This document shows, in pieces, positions 1 to 7,528 of a DNA stretch of 44,753 nt. The DNA is taken from contig JBBKWH010000040.1 in NCBI GenBank assembly GCA_037968855.1, forward strand, positions 1 through 44,753, given 5' to 3'. Numbering within the stretch: the first letter of the stretch is position 1; the number at the start of each line of letters is the position of its first letter. The translations under genes were made by a program, and so were the position numbers. The notes below the pieces were generated by a model. That model had not been told where the DNA came from. It ran no database searches and saw only the letters and a program-made list of their open reading frames with translations. This DNA comes from JBBKWH01 sp037968855. GTDB taxonomy: Bacteria; Pseudomonadota; Gammaproteobacteria; Pseudomonadales; Moraxellaceae.

Positions 1-75
1 AGTTGCCGGAGTTGCCGGAGTTGCCGGAGTTGCCGGAGTTGCCGGAGTTGCCGGAGTTGCCGGAGTTGCCGGAGT
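1..75 (-). repeat. 9-bp tandem repeat, eight perfect copies, coding Pro-Ala-Thr
   Basis: AGTTGCCGG on the plus strand is repeated eight times without a mismatch (1-72), followed by a partial AGT. Read in the filE frame on the minus strand each unit is CCG-GCA-ACT (Pro-Ala-Thr). The unit length is a multiple of three, so gain or loss of copies changes linker length but not frame. The array may extend beyond the window edge. Confidence 0.95.
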
Positions 76-306
76 ACGCTGCAAGGTTTGAGCGGCACGG
101 TCAAGCTGAGATGGCACAATCTCTTGCGCTTGTGGGGTCGATTTTTTGCTCGGTGTGGTCGGGCGCTCGACCACCATCATGCGACCATCTGGCCCAACAA
201 TAGTATAAAACGGCTGAATGTCGGCAGCCTGCGCCGTGAGGATAAGTCCACCACAGAGCAGCAGGCCACCCACATATCGGCACTGACGAAACAAACGATC
301 AGTCAT
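1..306 (-). CDS. filE: FilE-like protein, N-terminal part (cut by the left edge)
   Basis: The gene starts with ATG at 306, five bases after the filD stop, and runs off the left end; 102 codons are visible. The first ~28 residues form a signal peptide (hydrophobic GGLLLCGGLILTAQA, likely cut after AQA). The mature protein begins DIQPFYTIVGPDGRMMVVER, a start I associate with FilE of the Acinetobacter fil locus. After about 50 further residues comes a run of eight Pro-Ala-Thr units encoded by a 9-bp tandem repeat, probably an extended linker. The function of FilE is not established; its place as last visible gene of the fil operon suggests an exported component of the same envelope system. It is absent from simple ORF listings because its end lies outside the window. 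Family assignment is moderately sure; the rest of the protein cannot be judged. Confidence 0.7.
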   Translation of the reverse strand, partial: MTDRLFRQCRYVGGLLLCGGLILTAQAADIQPFYTIVGPDGRMMVVERPTTPSKKSTPQAQEIVPSQLDRAAQTLQRTPATPATPATPATPATPATPATPAT

Positions 307-311
307 CAAAC

Positions 312-1979
312 TTACCAACGTGTCCGATAAGCAATACCCAAAATCGTCACCTTGGTATTGGTCTTAATGTCCAAACCGGCATATGGGTTAAGCAGCAAGT
401 TATCCACACCCGTTTGGTTCGCCAAGCCACTACTGTCCGCCGGAATATTATCGCGGCTACGCAAGTGCATCGCGGTCAGATCAATCTCTGTATCCGGATC
501 AAAGCGATAACCAATACCACCAGCAAACATCTGTGCATTGTTAATGGGAATCATAGGGTTGCGTCGATTATCTGGGATCGCACTCTTACGAGGTTCATAA
601 CCCAAACGGAATTTCAGACGATCGGTCATGCTGTATTCCCAACCAACACCCCAACTCCACGGACTTTGAAAGTTCAACGGCAGGTCCAATGAACTTGCTG
701 TGATATCCGATGACAATAGTTTGGCAATTTTTAGTGCAGAGACTTCGCGGTCAAACACAAAGGGAAAGGATCCCCATGCCTCAAAGTCAGTCCAGCCAAC
801 ATCGAAGTTAAACTGCATCTCTGGGAACAATTTGTACTTAATGCCGGCCTGAAAGTGGGCTGGATACTCTAAATCCAAAGACAATAAGCCAGACTCAGTC
901 GGTGGAATATAGCTAGGAAAACCCAACAGTGCGGCCAAAATCTTACCGGTTACCGATGAGTTCAGACCAGCAATCAGCTCTGGACCACCTTCGGCGTTTT
1001 CGATGTTATAACGGCCTTTCAACTTCATCTTTGCCGCGCTTTGATACACCATACCAAAGGCAAAGTCGTTATTTGGTTCCCACAACAAACCTAAGTTATA
1101 GGTTGGCGACACCGTCTGCTCTAGCGCCACTTCCAAGCGACCAAACTTTTTAAAGGGACCAACAGCGGCATCGGCATTACACACACCAAACAGCAAAAGA
1201 TCGGTCACAAAGCTACCGTTTTCTTTGAACGGCGCACAAATATCTTCATCAATCAGGCGTAAAACACCAATCAACTCGTTTGGAAACCGCAGATCTGTTT
1301 TGAGACCAACCGCCTGATAAGACAAACCAACCGATGCACCAAATGCCAAGTTATCCGAAATCTGATAAGAGGCCGATGGTGACAGATAGGTAATCCGCTC
1401 AACGGCAACCTGTTGACCCATAAAGTTACTAGGATCACCCTCTTCTTGGTTAAAACCTGCAACTAATGGGGCATACAACGCTGTCGCATAGGTAATCTTA
1501 GAGCCTGGTGGACGATATGCCGCACCAGCCAATGGCGCAGCTAGTGGTAAGCCACGTGGCCAATCAATAAACTTCTTAAAAAATGGCACAAACAAGGTTG
1601 GGCTGTTGACCTTACTGACACCGTAAGGCTTAAAGTCTGAACACAACGCCTCACCATCATCTGGCTGGTCGTTACACACAACCGGATCATCCGAATAACC
1701 AAAGACGTTAAAGCCTTCTGGCGCAGAGAACTCACGACGGATATTAAAATCCACCAGCAAGCCCTGTACATCGGTTTGCAGTCCTTGAATCCGACTCAGA
1801 CCCGCAGGGTTATAGTGAATAGAACTCACCCCTGGCGGATCGGCAGTTACCGCATTACCTAAAGATAGTGCACGAATATCAACTGATAAGTTTTGTCCTA
1901 GCTGGGCATGCACCATACCAGACAAACTTGCAGCAGATACTGCTAGTGCGAGCGCTTGCAGTCGCAGCTTGAACTTCAT
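312..1979 (-). CDS. filD: FilD-like outer membrane transport protein (OmpP1/FadL family)
   Basis: A 555-residue protein with a clear signal peptide (basic start, hydrophobic core, cleavage near MVHA-Q at residue 26). The mature N-terminus has the FadL/OmpP1 pattern of a short leader followed by ALSLGNAVTADPPGVSSIHYNPAGL, which in that family forms the inward N-terminal plug. The rest shows alternating beta-strand composition and the chain ends in an aromatic residue (RTRW), as expected for an outer-membrane barrel. FadL members carry hydrophobic compounds across the outer membrane; the substrate here is unknown. It lies 12 bases after filC and 5 before filE on the same strand, so it is in one operon. 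In Acinetobacter the corresponding fil gene is annotated as an outer-membrane transport protein. Confidence 0.8.
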   Translation of the reverse strand: MKFKLRLQALALAVSAASLSGMVHAQLGQNLSVDIRALSLGNAVTADPPGVSSIHYNPAGLSRIQGLQTDVQGLLVDFNIRREFSAPEGFNVFGYSDDPVVCNDQPDDGEALCSDFKPYGVSKVNSPTLFVPFFKKFIDWPRGLPLAAPLAGAAYRPPGSKITYATALYAPLVAGFNQEEGDPSNFMGQQVAVERITYLSPSASYQISDNLAFGASVGLSYQAVGLKTDLRFPNELIGVLRLIDEDICAPFKENGSFVTDLLLFGVCNADAAVGPFKKFGRLEVALEQTVSPTYNLGLLWEPNNDFAFGMVYQSAAKMKLKGRYNIENAEGGPELIAGLNSSVTGKILAALLGFPSYIPPTESGLLSLDLEYPAHFQAGIKYKLFPEMQFNFDVGWTDFEAWGSFPFVFDREVSALKIAKLLSSDITASSLDLPLNFQSPWSWGVGWEYSMTDRLKFRLGYEPRKSAIPDNRRNPMIPINNAQMFAGGIGYRFDPDTEIDLTAMHLRSRDNIPADSSGLANQTGVDNLLLNPYAGLDIKTNTKVTILGIAYRTRW

Positions 1980-1991
1980 ACCAGCCTATCC

Positions 1992-3278
1992 TTAGTTATC
2001 AGTATTTGGAGCAAAACCAATCAGATCCAATGGGAATGACAATCCGAGTGATACATCAGGTGCATCCTCTGTCAAACCAAAACCGACCGAACCGTTAACA
2101 ATGGTTTTTGGCGAAACACGTACACCCAAAGACATATTCATAGAGGCACTGGTTTGGTCAGCGGATCGTGAATATGAGCCATTCTCGTTGTCACGATCTG
2201 GTGCAAAAGTAAACTCACTACGCGACGAAAAACTCTGCTGATACGACATGGTCAATGACACGTCATAGTTCAGTGAGTAAGCAAATCCTAATGAGATACC
2301 ACCGGTCACACCTGGATCAAAATCAGTGATGATACGACCCGAACGCAACTGGTTAATCCCTGATTCTTTAAAGCCATAGCTCATAGAGAACGAACTAAAC
2401 AACACGATAGGGTCGATAAATTTACGAGTACTGGCACCACCACCAATAGAGTAATAGCCCTTGCCGGTTGCCAAGTCGCGTAGCGGATTAATTTCGTACG
2501 GGCTATCACCGGTTTTGGTTGAAATATTACCAAACAAAATCAAAGGCATTTTGCCGCGTTCTAACGGAAACGGCTCCCAACGTGCACCAAAGGAAATATC
2601 ACCCATACCTGCTGTAGAGCGATCATTGGCAACATCGGCTTTGGCCACCAAAGGCAACGAGGCATTCAGGGTCAGGTTGTCGCGCAAGCCATACTGCACA
2701 TCAAACGAATTGGTTACGGTGTGCTGTGCATCGTCTTCGATCCGCAAGCGGTTAATGGTCGAGCTATCATCACTCAAGGCCAAGTCAATGCGGCTATCAC
2801 GATAGTAGGTATAGTCCAAATCATAAGAACTCGAAAACGTTCCCGACTTTAACAACGAGTAAGATTTTTCGGTCGCTTTAAATACCTGATCAAGGTTTTT
2901 CTCAGCAGAGGCATCACCCTCTTTTTGTTCTAATGCAGAACTAGCATTTTTTGCATCGGGCACCACCATGCTTGGTGTTGCAGGTGCTGTTGTAACGCCA
3001 TCAATACCCGTACCTGTTGGATCTGGGCTAGTCGTCGTCTCTGGAATCTGTGCTTCTGATGCTGTTGTATTAGTGGTTGCCGCGGTAGGATCGTCGCTTG
3101 CTGCAAATGCAGTTGGACTATTTGCACTGGTACCATCCGCACCCACATCGGCAGTTGGTGTTGCAGGGATGTCTCCATCAGCCGCTTGTGCAGCCTGCAT
3201 GGATAGGCCACTCAATACCACGCTAATCCCCAAAGCGAGAACGGTACGGTTATTCCAGTGTTTTTGCATGATGGTCAT
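1992..3278 (-). CDS. filC: FilC-like outer membrane beta-barrel protein
   Basis: A 428-residue exported protein. The signal peptide ends near QAAQA-ADG (about residue 33). Residues ~35-110 are low-complexity and rich in Ala, Thr, Pro, Ser and Asp, likely a disordered periplasmic or surface segment. From about residue 135 the sequence becomes beta-strand rich (LDYTYYRDSRIDLALS, NSFDVQYGLRDNLTLNASLP), resembling the barrel family often labelled phenol-degradation meta-pathway outer-membrane protein. Two starts are possible: ATG 3278, with AAGG only a few bases upstream, or ATG 3269, with that same AAGG at a slightly long distance. Function is not known; the order filB-filC-filD matches the fil locus of Acinetobacter. 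Confidence 0.72.
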   Translation of the reverse strand: MTIMQKHWNNRTVLALGISVVLSGLSMQAAQAADGDIPATPTADVGADGTSANSPTAFAASDDPTAATTNTTASEAQIPETTTSPDPTGTGIDGVTTAPATPSMVVPDAKNASSALEQKEGDASAEKNLDQVFKATEKSYSLLKSGTFSSSYDLDYTYYRDSRIDLALSDDSSTINRLRIEDDAQHTVTNSFDVQYGLRDNLTLNASLPLVAKADVANDRSTAGMGDISFGARWEPFPLERGKMPLILFGNISTKTGDSPYEINPLRDLATGKGYYSIGGGASTRKFIDPIVLFSSFSMSYGFKESGINQLRSGRIITDFDPGVTGGISLGFAYSLNYDVSLTMSYQQSFSSRSEFTFAPDRDNENGSYSRSADQTSASMNMSLGVRVSPKTIVNGSVGFGLTEDAPDVSLGLSFPLDLIGFAPNTDN

Positions 3279-3312
3279 CTACCTTGAGACAAATGTTCGT
3301 AAAAAGAGTCCA

Positions 3313-4149
3313 TTACTTGCGTTTGTAATACAGACGCAGCGATGTATCGATGGGTTGACGATAGGTGTCAGAATTTGGATCTGCATCCAAAACGATTCGT
3401 CTTGAGGCGGCTCTATCGGCGTTGTGCTCCATCATCAATGTCGGATAGCGAACATCAACAAATGCTTGCTGATTCACCACGCTATCTTCGACATAACGCA
3501 TGTCTGCATCCTGAAGCACCAACAGATCAGTCGTCGGCTGACCGGCTTCGGGCATAATAATAAACAGCGTGTTGTTGTCCCAAATTTCTTTAAAGTGGCT
3601 ATCACTAAAACTGATGTTACCTAATGCAGGATCTGCCACAAAGACACGGCCATCACGATGGGCCTTATACACCACAAAGTGCTTAAAACCGGCATAGGCG
3701 ATTGGCACAATTGCTGGCTTATCCAGCGTGGTCAAATCTTGGAATGTCCCTTTAAATCCACCACTGTTATAGCCCAATGCTGTCACAAAACGCTTCATAT
3801 CCAGCAATGAAAAGCTACGTCGTTCGATAATACGATCGTACTCACCATATTTGAGCAAGCCGTCCATGGTTTGACGTTCATCTAGCTTTTGACCCATATA
3901 ACCGGTCAACAGCGTGGTTAACGCCGCAGAACCACAGCTGTAGTCGTACGCCTGTTTCACGATACCGCGAAACTGGGACTCGACAAGAGGCTTAACCTGA
4001 ACAGGGCGTTGATGAAATCGCGAGAAGGAATTGTGACGAGAATCAGCGACCTCTGTGTAATACACAGCGCCAGCTGGTTTGTCCGCAATATCCATTGATT
4101 GCGTTGCGAGGTAATGAACCATCGCAGATCCGAGCGTCAGTAGCAGCAT
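3313..4149 (-). CDS. filB: FilB-like C39 family cysteine peptidase (N-terminus disturbed by an amber codon)
   Basis: A 278-residue protein with the peptidase C39 fold: an oxyanion Gln at residue 66 and catalytic Cys at 72 within VKQAYDYSCGSAALTTLL, His at 157 in GFKHFVVYKAH, and Asp at 173 in FVADPALG. C39 enzymes typically remove double-glycine leaders from exported peptides; here there is no ABC transporter, so the enzyme is predicted to act alone in the periplasm. The annotated ATG (4149) has no good ribosome site. In the same frame, an ATG at 4182 has a well-placed AGGA but reaches TAG (4162-4164) after six codons; joined, the two parts would make a normal basic-then-hydrophobic signal peptide. 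The gene may therefore be lesioned, suppressed, or re-initiated. Likely substrates are the FilA proteins encoded just upstream (inference). Confidence 0.75.
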   Translation of the reverse strand: MLLLTLGSAMVHYLATQSMDIADKPAGAVYYTEVADSRHNSFSRFHQRPVQVKPLVESQFRGIVKQAYDYSCGSAALTTLLTGYMGQKLDERQTMDGLLKYGEYDRIIERRSFSLLDMKRFVTALGYNSGGFKGTFQDLTTLDKPAIVPIAYAGFKHFVVYKAHRDGRVFVADPALGNISFSDSHFKEIWDNNTLFIIMPEAGQPTTDLLVLQDADMRYVEDSVVNQQAFVDVRYPTLMMEHNADRAASRRIVLDADPNSDTYRQPIDTSLRLYYKRK

Positions 4150-4161
4150 AAGGGGCTTGTT

Positions 4162-4182
4162 CTAGTTTTTGGTGGCTATCAT
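4162..4182 (-). other. Short upstream reading frame ending in amber, in frame with filB
   Basis: ATG at 4182 is preceded by AGGAC (4191-4195) at ideal spacing and encodes Met-Ile-Ala-Thr-Lys-Asn before TAG. The next in-frame ATG, 12 bases after the TAG, is the filB start at 4149. The lysines before and after the stop (TKN, NKP) followed by the hydrophobic LMLLLTLGSAMV look like one signal peptide split by a stop codon. It is either a nonsense mutation or read error, or a leader used for re-initiation. Confidence 0.6.
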
Positions 4183-4250
4183 GGCCACCCGTCCTGAGAA
4201 GATCAGGCCAGATTAACCGCTTTGGCCTGCGTCCGTTGTCCAACGAAGAT

Positions 4251-4283
4251 AACGTGTTTGTGGATCAAATACACGTTTTTTTT
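4251..4283. repeat. Hairpin between filA3 and filB, with T-run on the plus side
   Basis: AACGTGTTTG and CAAATACACGTT can pair (with a one-base bulge) around the short loop TGGAT, followed on the plus strand by eight T residues. In plus orientation it is terminator-like, but no plus-strand gene precedes it. In the operon (minus) direction the T-run is on the wrong side, so it would act as an RNA structure in the 5' region of filB rather than as a terminator. Its role is unclear. Confidence 0.45.
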
Positions 4284-4323
4284 AACAATGGCCTGATCAG
4301 CAAACCAATGTCTATGATCTCAA

Positions 4324-5262
4324 TCACATTCCTGAAACAGTTAACTTCATGTTGGTCACTGTAATACCATTGGCACCCAAACTACCAATGCTGCCAACGT
4401 TCGTACCATTAAAAATGGTTGCGCTTGGTGTAGCAGCAGTACTACCAAGGGTAATGTCGTTAACACGCGCATTAAAAGGACCAACTGTCGCCTTTCCAAA
4501 GGTCAAACCACTACTGGTCACATCCAAATAAGCACCCGACAAATCAAGATTAGTAATCGAAATTGCCGCACTTAGACTACTCTCACCTGCGGCACCGCCA
4601 ATACTTGGCAGCGAGACAGTACCAAGATCAATCGACGAAAAATTCGCACTAATTAAAGTGATGAAATGATTGGTATTTACTGCTGTTCCTTCTGCACCCA
4701 ATACCAACGCTAGCTTAAGCTGTGATGCCAAATTAAAGGTGACACCTTGGGCAAATTGTACGATTGGTTTTTCGATTGTACCGGCAATTAGATTAGTGCC
4801 TGAGCCAGTATCAGCCCGAATAGACAAGTCCTGAATATCAGCTTTAATACGGGCCACATCTGATGGCAAACTAATCGTTGTATACAGCATTGGCTTGGCA
4901 CTTTGGCCTGCCGAACCATCTACATCCGCAGTAATCACAATAGCCCCAGTAGAATATGCTCCACCACTGGTTAGCAATTGAATGCCGGAGTTATTGCGCA
5001 TATTTAATACGCTTGAACCTGGATTGGTATAAGCCACACCATTAATCGTGGCACCTGTTGTACCTGTTAAACCATTACCATCCATCAGGGCAGCATCAGA
5101 AAAACCAATTAAACCGGCTTGACCTGCACTCTTGGGTTGAATCGTAATACTAATACCATCTTGACCTGTAGACTCGGCGAGCTGTCCATCATCGAGCAGG
5201 TCCATGGCGAACGTCGGCATAGACATGCACGCCATTACACTCATCATCCACATTGCTTTCAT
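4324..5262 (-). CDS. filA: FilA-like secreted protein, third paralogue (DUF6160-type)
   Basis: A 312-residue exported protein. The Met-rich signal peptide is cut near TFA-MDL (about residue 19). Directly after it comes DLLDDGQLAESTGQDGISITI, containing the TGQDG motif shared with both upstream paralogues. The remainder is rich in Gly, Thr, Ser, Asn and Ala with short beta-strand stretches and no cysteine, typical of an exported structural protein. It is the most divergent of the three copies: it keeps the leader motif and the ...LSIRADTGSGTN...-like middle region, but shares less with filA1 and filA2 than those share with each other. Good ribosome site (AAGGAAGAG). A hairpin separates it from filA2. 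Its molecular role is not known; FilA of Acinetobacter is listed as a putative pilus-system protein. Confidence 0.72.
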   Translation of the reverse strand: MKAMWMMSVMACMSMPTFAMDLLDDGQLAESTGQDGISITIQPKSAGQAGLIGFSDAALMDGNGLTGTTGATINGVAYTNPGSSVLNMRNNSGIQLLTSGGAYSTGAIVITADVDGSAGQSAKPMLYTTISLPSDVARIKADIQDLSIRADTGSGTNLIAGTIEKPIVQFAQGVTFNLASQLKLALVLGAEGTAVNTNHFITLISANFSSIDLGTVSLPSIGGAAGESSLSAAISITNLDLSGAYLDVTSSGLTFGKATVGPFNARVNDITLGSTAATPSATIFNGTNVGSIGSLGANGITVTNMKLTVSGM

Positions 5263-5320
5263 GCGTTCTCTTCCTTGTCAGATCAACTCGTCTCTCGACG
5301 ACTACTCTATTTTAGACAGA

Positions 5321-5343
5321 GACGGCAGCCAGAAGCTGCCGTC
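5321..5343 (-). terminator. Perfect hairpin between filA2 and filA3 (possible attenuator)
   Basis: GACGGCAGC pairs perfectly with GCTGCCGTC over a five-base loop. In the operon direction it is followed by TCTGTCTAAAATAG, too poor in T for a classic terminator. It may slow polymerase or protect the 3' end of the filA1-filA2 message. Confidence 0.5.
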
Positions 5344-5370
5344 TACTGCTAGACACGGTCAAACAATCGA

Positions 5371-6231
5371 TTAATGGCCTTTAACGCCAATAATTGTACC
5401 GTTCATGTTCAAGCCACGAAGCTCAAAGTTACCCAGTGTGGTCGCAGCACCTTGATCACCAAGCTTTAAGCCGGTCATCTGTACGTCTACGCCTGTTGCA
5501 CTACCGATGCTAGCAACGGTAAATTGCAAACCAGCAGCAGCAGTCACATCACCTTTGATGTCGCCCAGTGTCAGGTTAGCACCAGCACCGTTATCTTTGA
5601 TCTTGACCGATGTTGCGCCAATACCAATGTTGGTTTGTGCCACAGTGCCGTTATAGGCATCAAGCAACGCAAAGTTATTCAAGGTAATACCGCCAGTGAT
5701 GGCACCGTTGATTGCCAACATGCTGCCTTGGGCTTCAGCACCCAACTGCATGTTCACGTTCAAACCACCCAAGCTAACAGTCGTACTGTTCAAAATCTTG
5801 GTTGAGTTGGTCAATGCACCACCTAGACCTGCTGACTTAGCAACAGAGATATCACCAGTGGTGACAGTCAATGCACTTGGCAGACCAATTTTGACATTCA
5901 ATACCGCGCCTGTAGTGCTGGTAGTACCAGTACCACCGTCAGCATCGATGTCTAAGGTGATAATACCGCTACTGATGTTGAAGTTACCGGCTGTTGTGCC
6001 ATTACCAAATACGATCGCACCGGCAGAACCAGTCGTACCGTTTGGTGCTAGACCATCAGTATCGTGCAAAATAGCTTGGGCATTGATGCCATTGACCAAG
6101 TTAATGGTGACGGTAACACCGTCTTGACCGGTGGTTTGACTCATGGCCGCATCAGTCATGGACTCAAGCGCAAAGGCTTGGCTGCTAGCAGCAATGGCGG
6201 ACACAAGTAATAATTTGTTGACCAGTTTCAT
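5371..6231 (-). CDS. filA: FilA-like secreted protein, second paralogue (DUF6160-type)
   Basis: A 286-residue exported protein with a standard signal peptide (MKLVNKLLLVSAIAASSQAFA, cut before LES). The motif ESMTDAAMSQTTGQDGVTVTI follows at once. It aligns along its length with filA1: both contain TGDISVA-SAG-G-A--N-TKIL-S followed by a beta-strand stretch and QLG-E-QG-M--..G-I-GG-..NNF. Composition is dominated by Gly, Thr, Ala, Asn and Val with very few charged residues and no cysteine, like secreted structural or surface-layer proteins. The ribosome site AAGGGA is well placed before ATG 6231. It lies after the strong terminator that follows filA1, so it should be expressed at a lower level unless it has its own promoter. 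Function unknown. Confidence 0.75.
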   Translation of the reverse strand: MKLVNKLLLVSAIAASSQAFALESMTDAAMSQTTGQDGVTVTINLVNGINAQAILHDTDGLAPNGTTGSAGAIVFGNGTTAGNFNISSGIITLDIDADGGTGTTSTTGAVLNVKIGLPSALTVTTGDISVAKSAGLGGALTNSTKILNSTTVSLGGLNVNMQLGAEAQGSMLAINGAITGGITLNNFALLDAYNGTVAQTNIGIGATSVKIKDNGAGANLTLGDIKGDVTAAAGLQFTVASIGSATGVDVQMTGLKLGDQGAATTLGNFELRGLNMNGTIIGVKGH

Positions 6232-6304
6232 GTGAGTTCCCTTACTAGGTTAGAAGTGTTATTGCAGTACCAAGAGTGAACGACCCACTCTGTATTTCTT
6301 AGCC

Positions 6305-6336
6305 AAAAAAGGCCAGTCGAGACTGGCCTTTTTTGT
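6305..6336 (-). terminator. Strong intrinsic terminator after filA1
   Basis: GGCCAGTC and GACTGGCC form a perfect 8-bp stem (6311-6328) flanked by A6 on one side and T8 (6329-6334 plus) on the other, so it can work in both directions. In the operon direction it lies 20 bases after the filA1 stop. Most transcripts from the filA1 promoter should stop here, giving an excess of filA1 mRNA over the rest of the operon. Confidence 0.85.
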
Positions 6337-6347
6337 TTACTTCGGGA

Positions 6348-7232
6348 TTAGTGACCCGAAATGGTCAGAACAGTACCAGCTGTGTCAATACCAATCAGTT
6401 CTACGTCACCAATTGAATTAGGTGTCAACGGAGCAGCTGTTGTACCAAAGTCACCCAGACGCACGTCTTGCATACGAACGTCAAGCTTGGTAGCAGCAGT
6501 TGAAGTGATTTGTAGACCACCAGCAACAACATCGATGGCTGAAGCCAGAGTCAATGCAGTACCAGCAGTATCGATCAGGGTTAAGCTATCGATACCAATG
6601 CTGCCGCCGCTGTTAGCGTCGTTCAGCTTGAAGTTATTGATAACTAGACCGCCGTTGATAGAACCAGCAACTTGAATCATCGCACCTTGGATTTCATTAC
6701 CCAATTGGACGTTCAGTGTTGCAGCACCTAACCGAATATCCATGCTGTCAAGAATTTTGGTTTGATTACTAATCGCAGCACCAATACCGGCCGACGAGGC
6801 AACAGAGATGTCACCAGTACGGATAACCAAAGTGGTTGGCAGTTCAACATTAACGTTCAATACTGGCAGACCAGCGTTACCGTCAGCATCGATCTTAACG
6901 ATGATTGGTGCACTACCAGCCAACGAGAAGTTGTCTAGAACGATCGCACCGGCATCGCCAGAACCGTTATAGCCGTCTTTATCGTGAATACGAATGCTGT
7001 CGATATCAATCACGCCACCAAAACCGCCAGTCAAAGCAAAATAATTGCTTGTTGTACCGGTTGTTGGGTTAATTTTGGCGTCAAAGTTTTTGACAGGTGG
7101 TTTGATCGCGATGGTGATACCATCTTGACCAGTTGTGTTGCTCAGGGTTGCGTCATTTAGCGCTTCCATGGCGAATGCACTGCCAGAAACGGCGATAGCG
7201 GATACCAGAGCGAGTTGGGGGAACAGCTTCAT
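6348..7232 (-). CDS. filA: FilA-like secreted protein, first paralogue (DUF6160-type)
   Basis: A 294-residue exported protein, first gene of the fil operon. The signal peptide MKLFPQLALVSAIAVSGSAFA is followed by MEALNDATLSNTTGQDGITIAI with the shared TGQDG motif at about residues 34-38. The remainder is Gly/Thr/Asn/Ile-rich with repeated hydrophobic strands and conserved blocks TGDISVASSAGIGAAISNQ and INGGLVINNF also present in filA2, so the two arose by duplication. A near-perfect ribosome site (TAGGAGAG) precedes ATG 7232. The strong terminator just downstream suggests this is the most abundant product of the operon, as expected for a major structural subunit (inference). I found no sortase, pilin or chaperone-usher signature in it. 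Confidence 0.77.
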   Translation of the reverse strand: MKLFPQLALVSAIAVSGSAFAMEALNDATLSNTTGQDGITIAIKPPVKNFDAKINPTTGTTSNYFALTGGFGGVIDIDSIRIHDKDGYNGSGDAGAIVLDNFSLAGSAPIIVKIDADGNAGLPVLNVNVELPTTLVIRTGDISVASSAGIGAAISNQTKILDSMDIRLGAATLNVQLGNEIQGAMIQVAGSINGGLVINNFKLNDANSGGSIGIDSLTLIDTAGTALTLASAIDVVAGGLQITSTAATKLDVRMQDVRLGDFGTTAAPLTPNSIGDVELIGIDTAGTVLTISGH

Positions 7233-7528
7233 TGCACTCTCCTAAGAGTCAGTATTATTTTGCTGCTACCAACATCATGCCTGACGAATCTTGGTCTAGC
7301 GTCCATGCACAATGATTGTTGTAGCGTGTCCAGCACGGTCAAAAGTACAATGCTCACTGTCCTGCCGCAAGTCATTTTTAGGTTTTTTGTGAAATGTCCG
7401 ACAAACGGGCCTTTTGGGGCTACAGTCCTGATAAAGCGCCTGACCAACTTTACTTTAAAATAAAAATCAATCACTTATACTGATTCAGCATCGCCCATCG
7501 TGTTGTGTTTTTTTTGAGTATCTGCCTT
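7233..7528. promoter_or_regulatory. Divergent control region between filA1 and pabB
   Basis: About 300 bases without a gene. A possible minus 10 box for pabB is TATACT at 7476-7481 with a poor minus 35 (TTTAAA). For filA1 no convincing sigma70 or sigma54 promoter stands out; TTGCGG-N17-TACTTT on the minus strand near 7335-7370 is the best of several weak candidates. No strong inverted repeat was seen. Confidence 0.4.

Noticed and set aside
3..203. Plus-strand reading frame with Leu-Pro-Glu repeats
   Set aside because: It is the complementary reading of the PAT-coding repeat in filE; no ribosome site, start codon only TTG, and the minus-strand frame has a signal peptide and family match.
2968..3405. 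Plus-strand frame of 145 residues opposite filC
   Set aside because: Shadow of the low-complexity Ala/Thr region of filC; no ribosome site or family features.
4171..4189. Hairpin GGTGGC/GCCACC upstream of filB
   Set aside because: It overlaps the upstream ATG and has no T-run; may influence initiation but cannot be told from chance.
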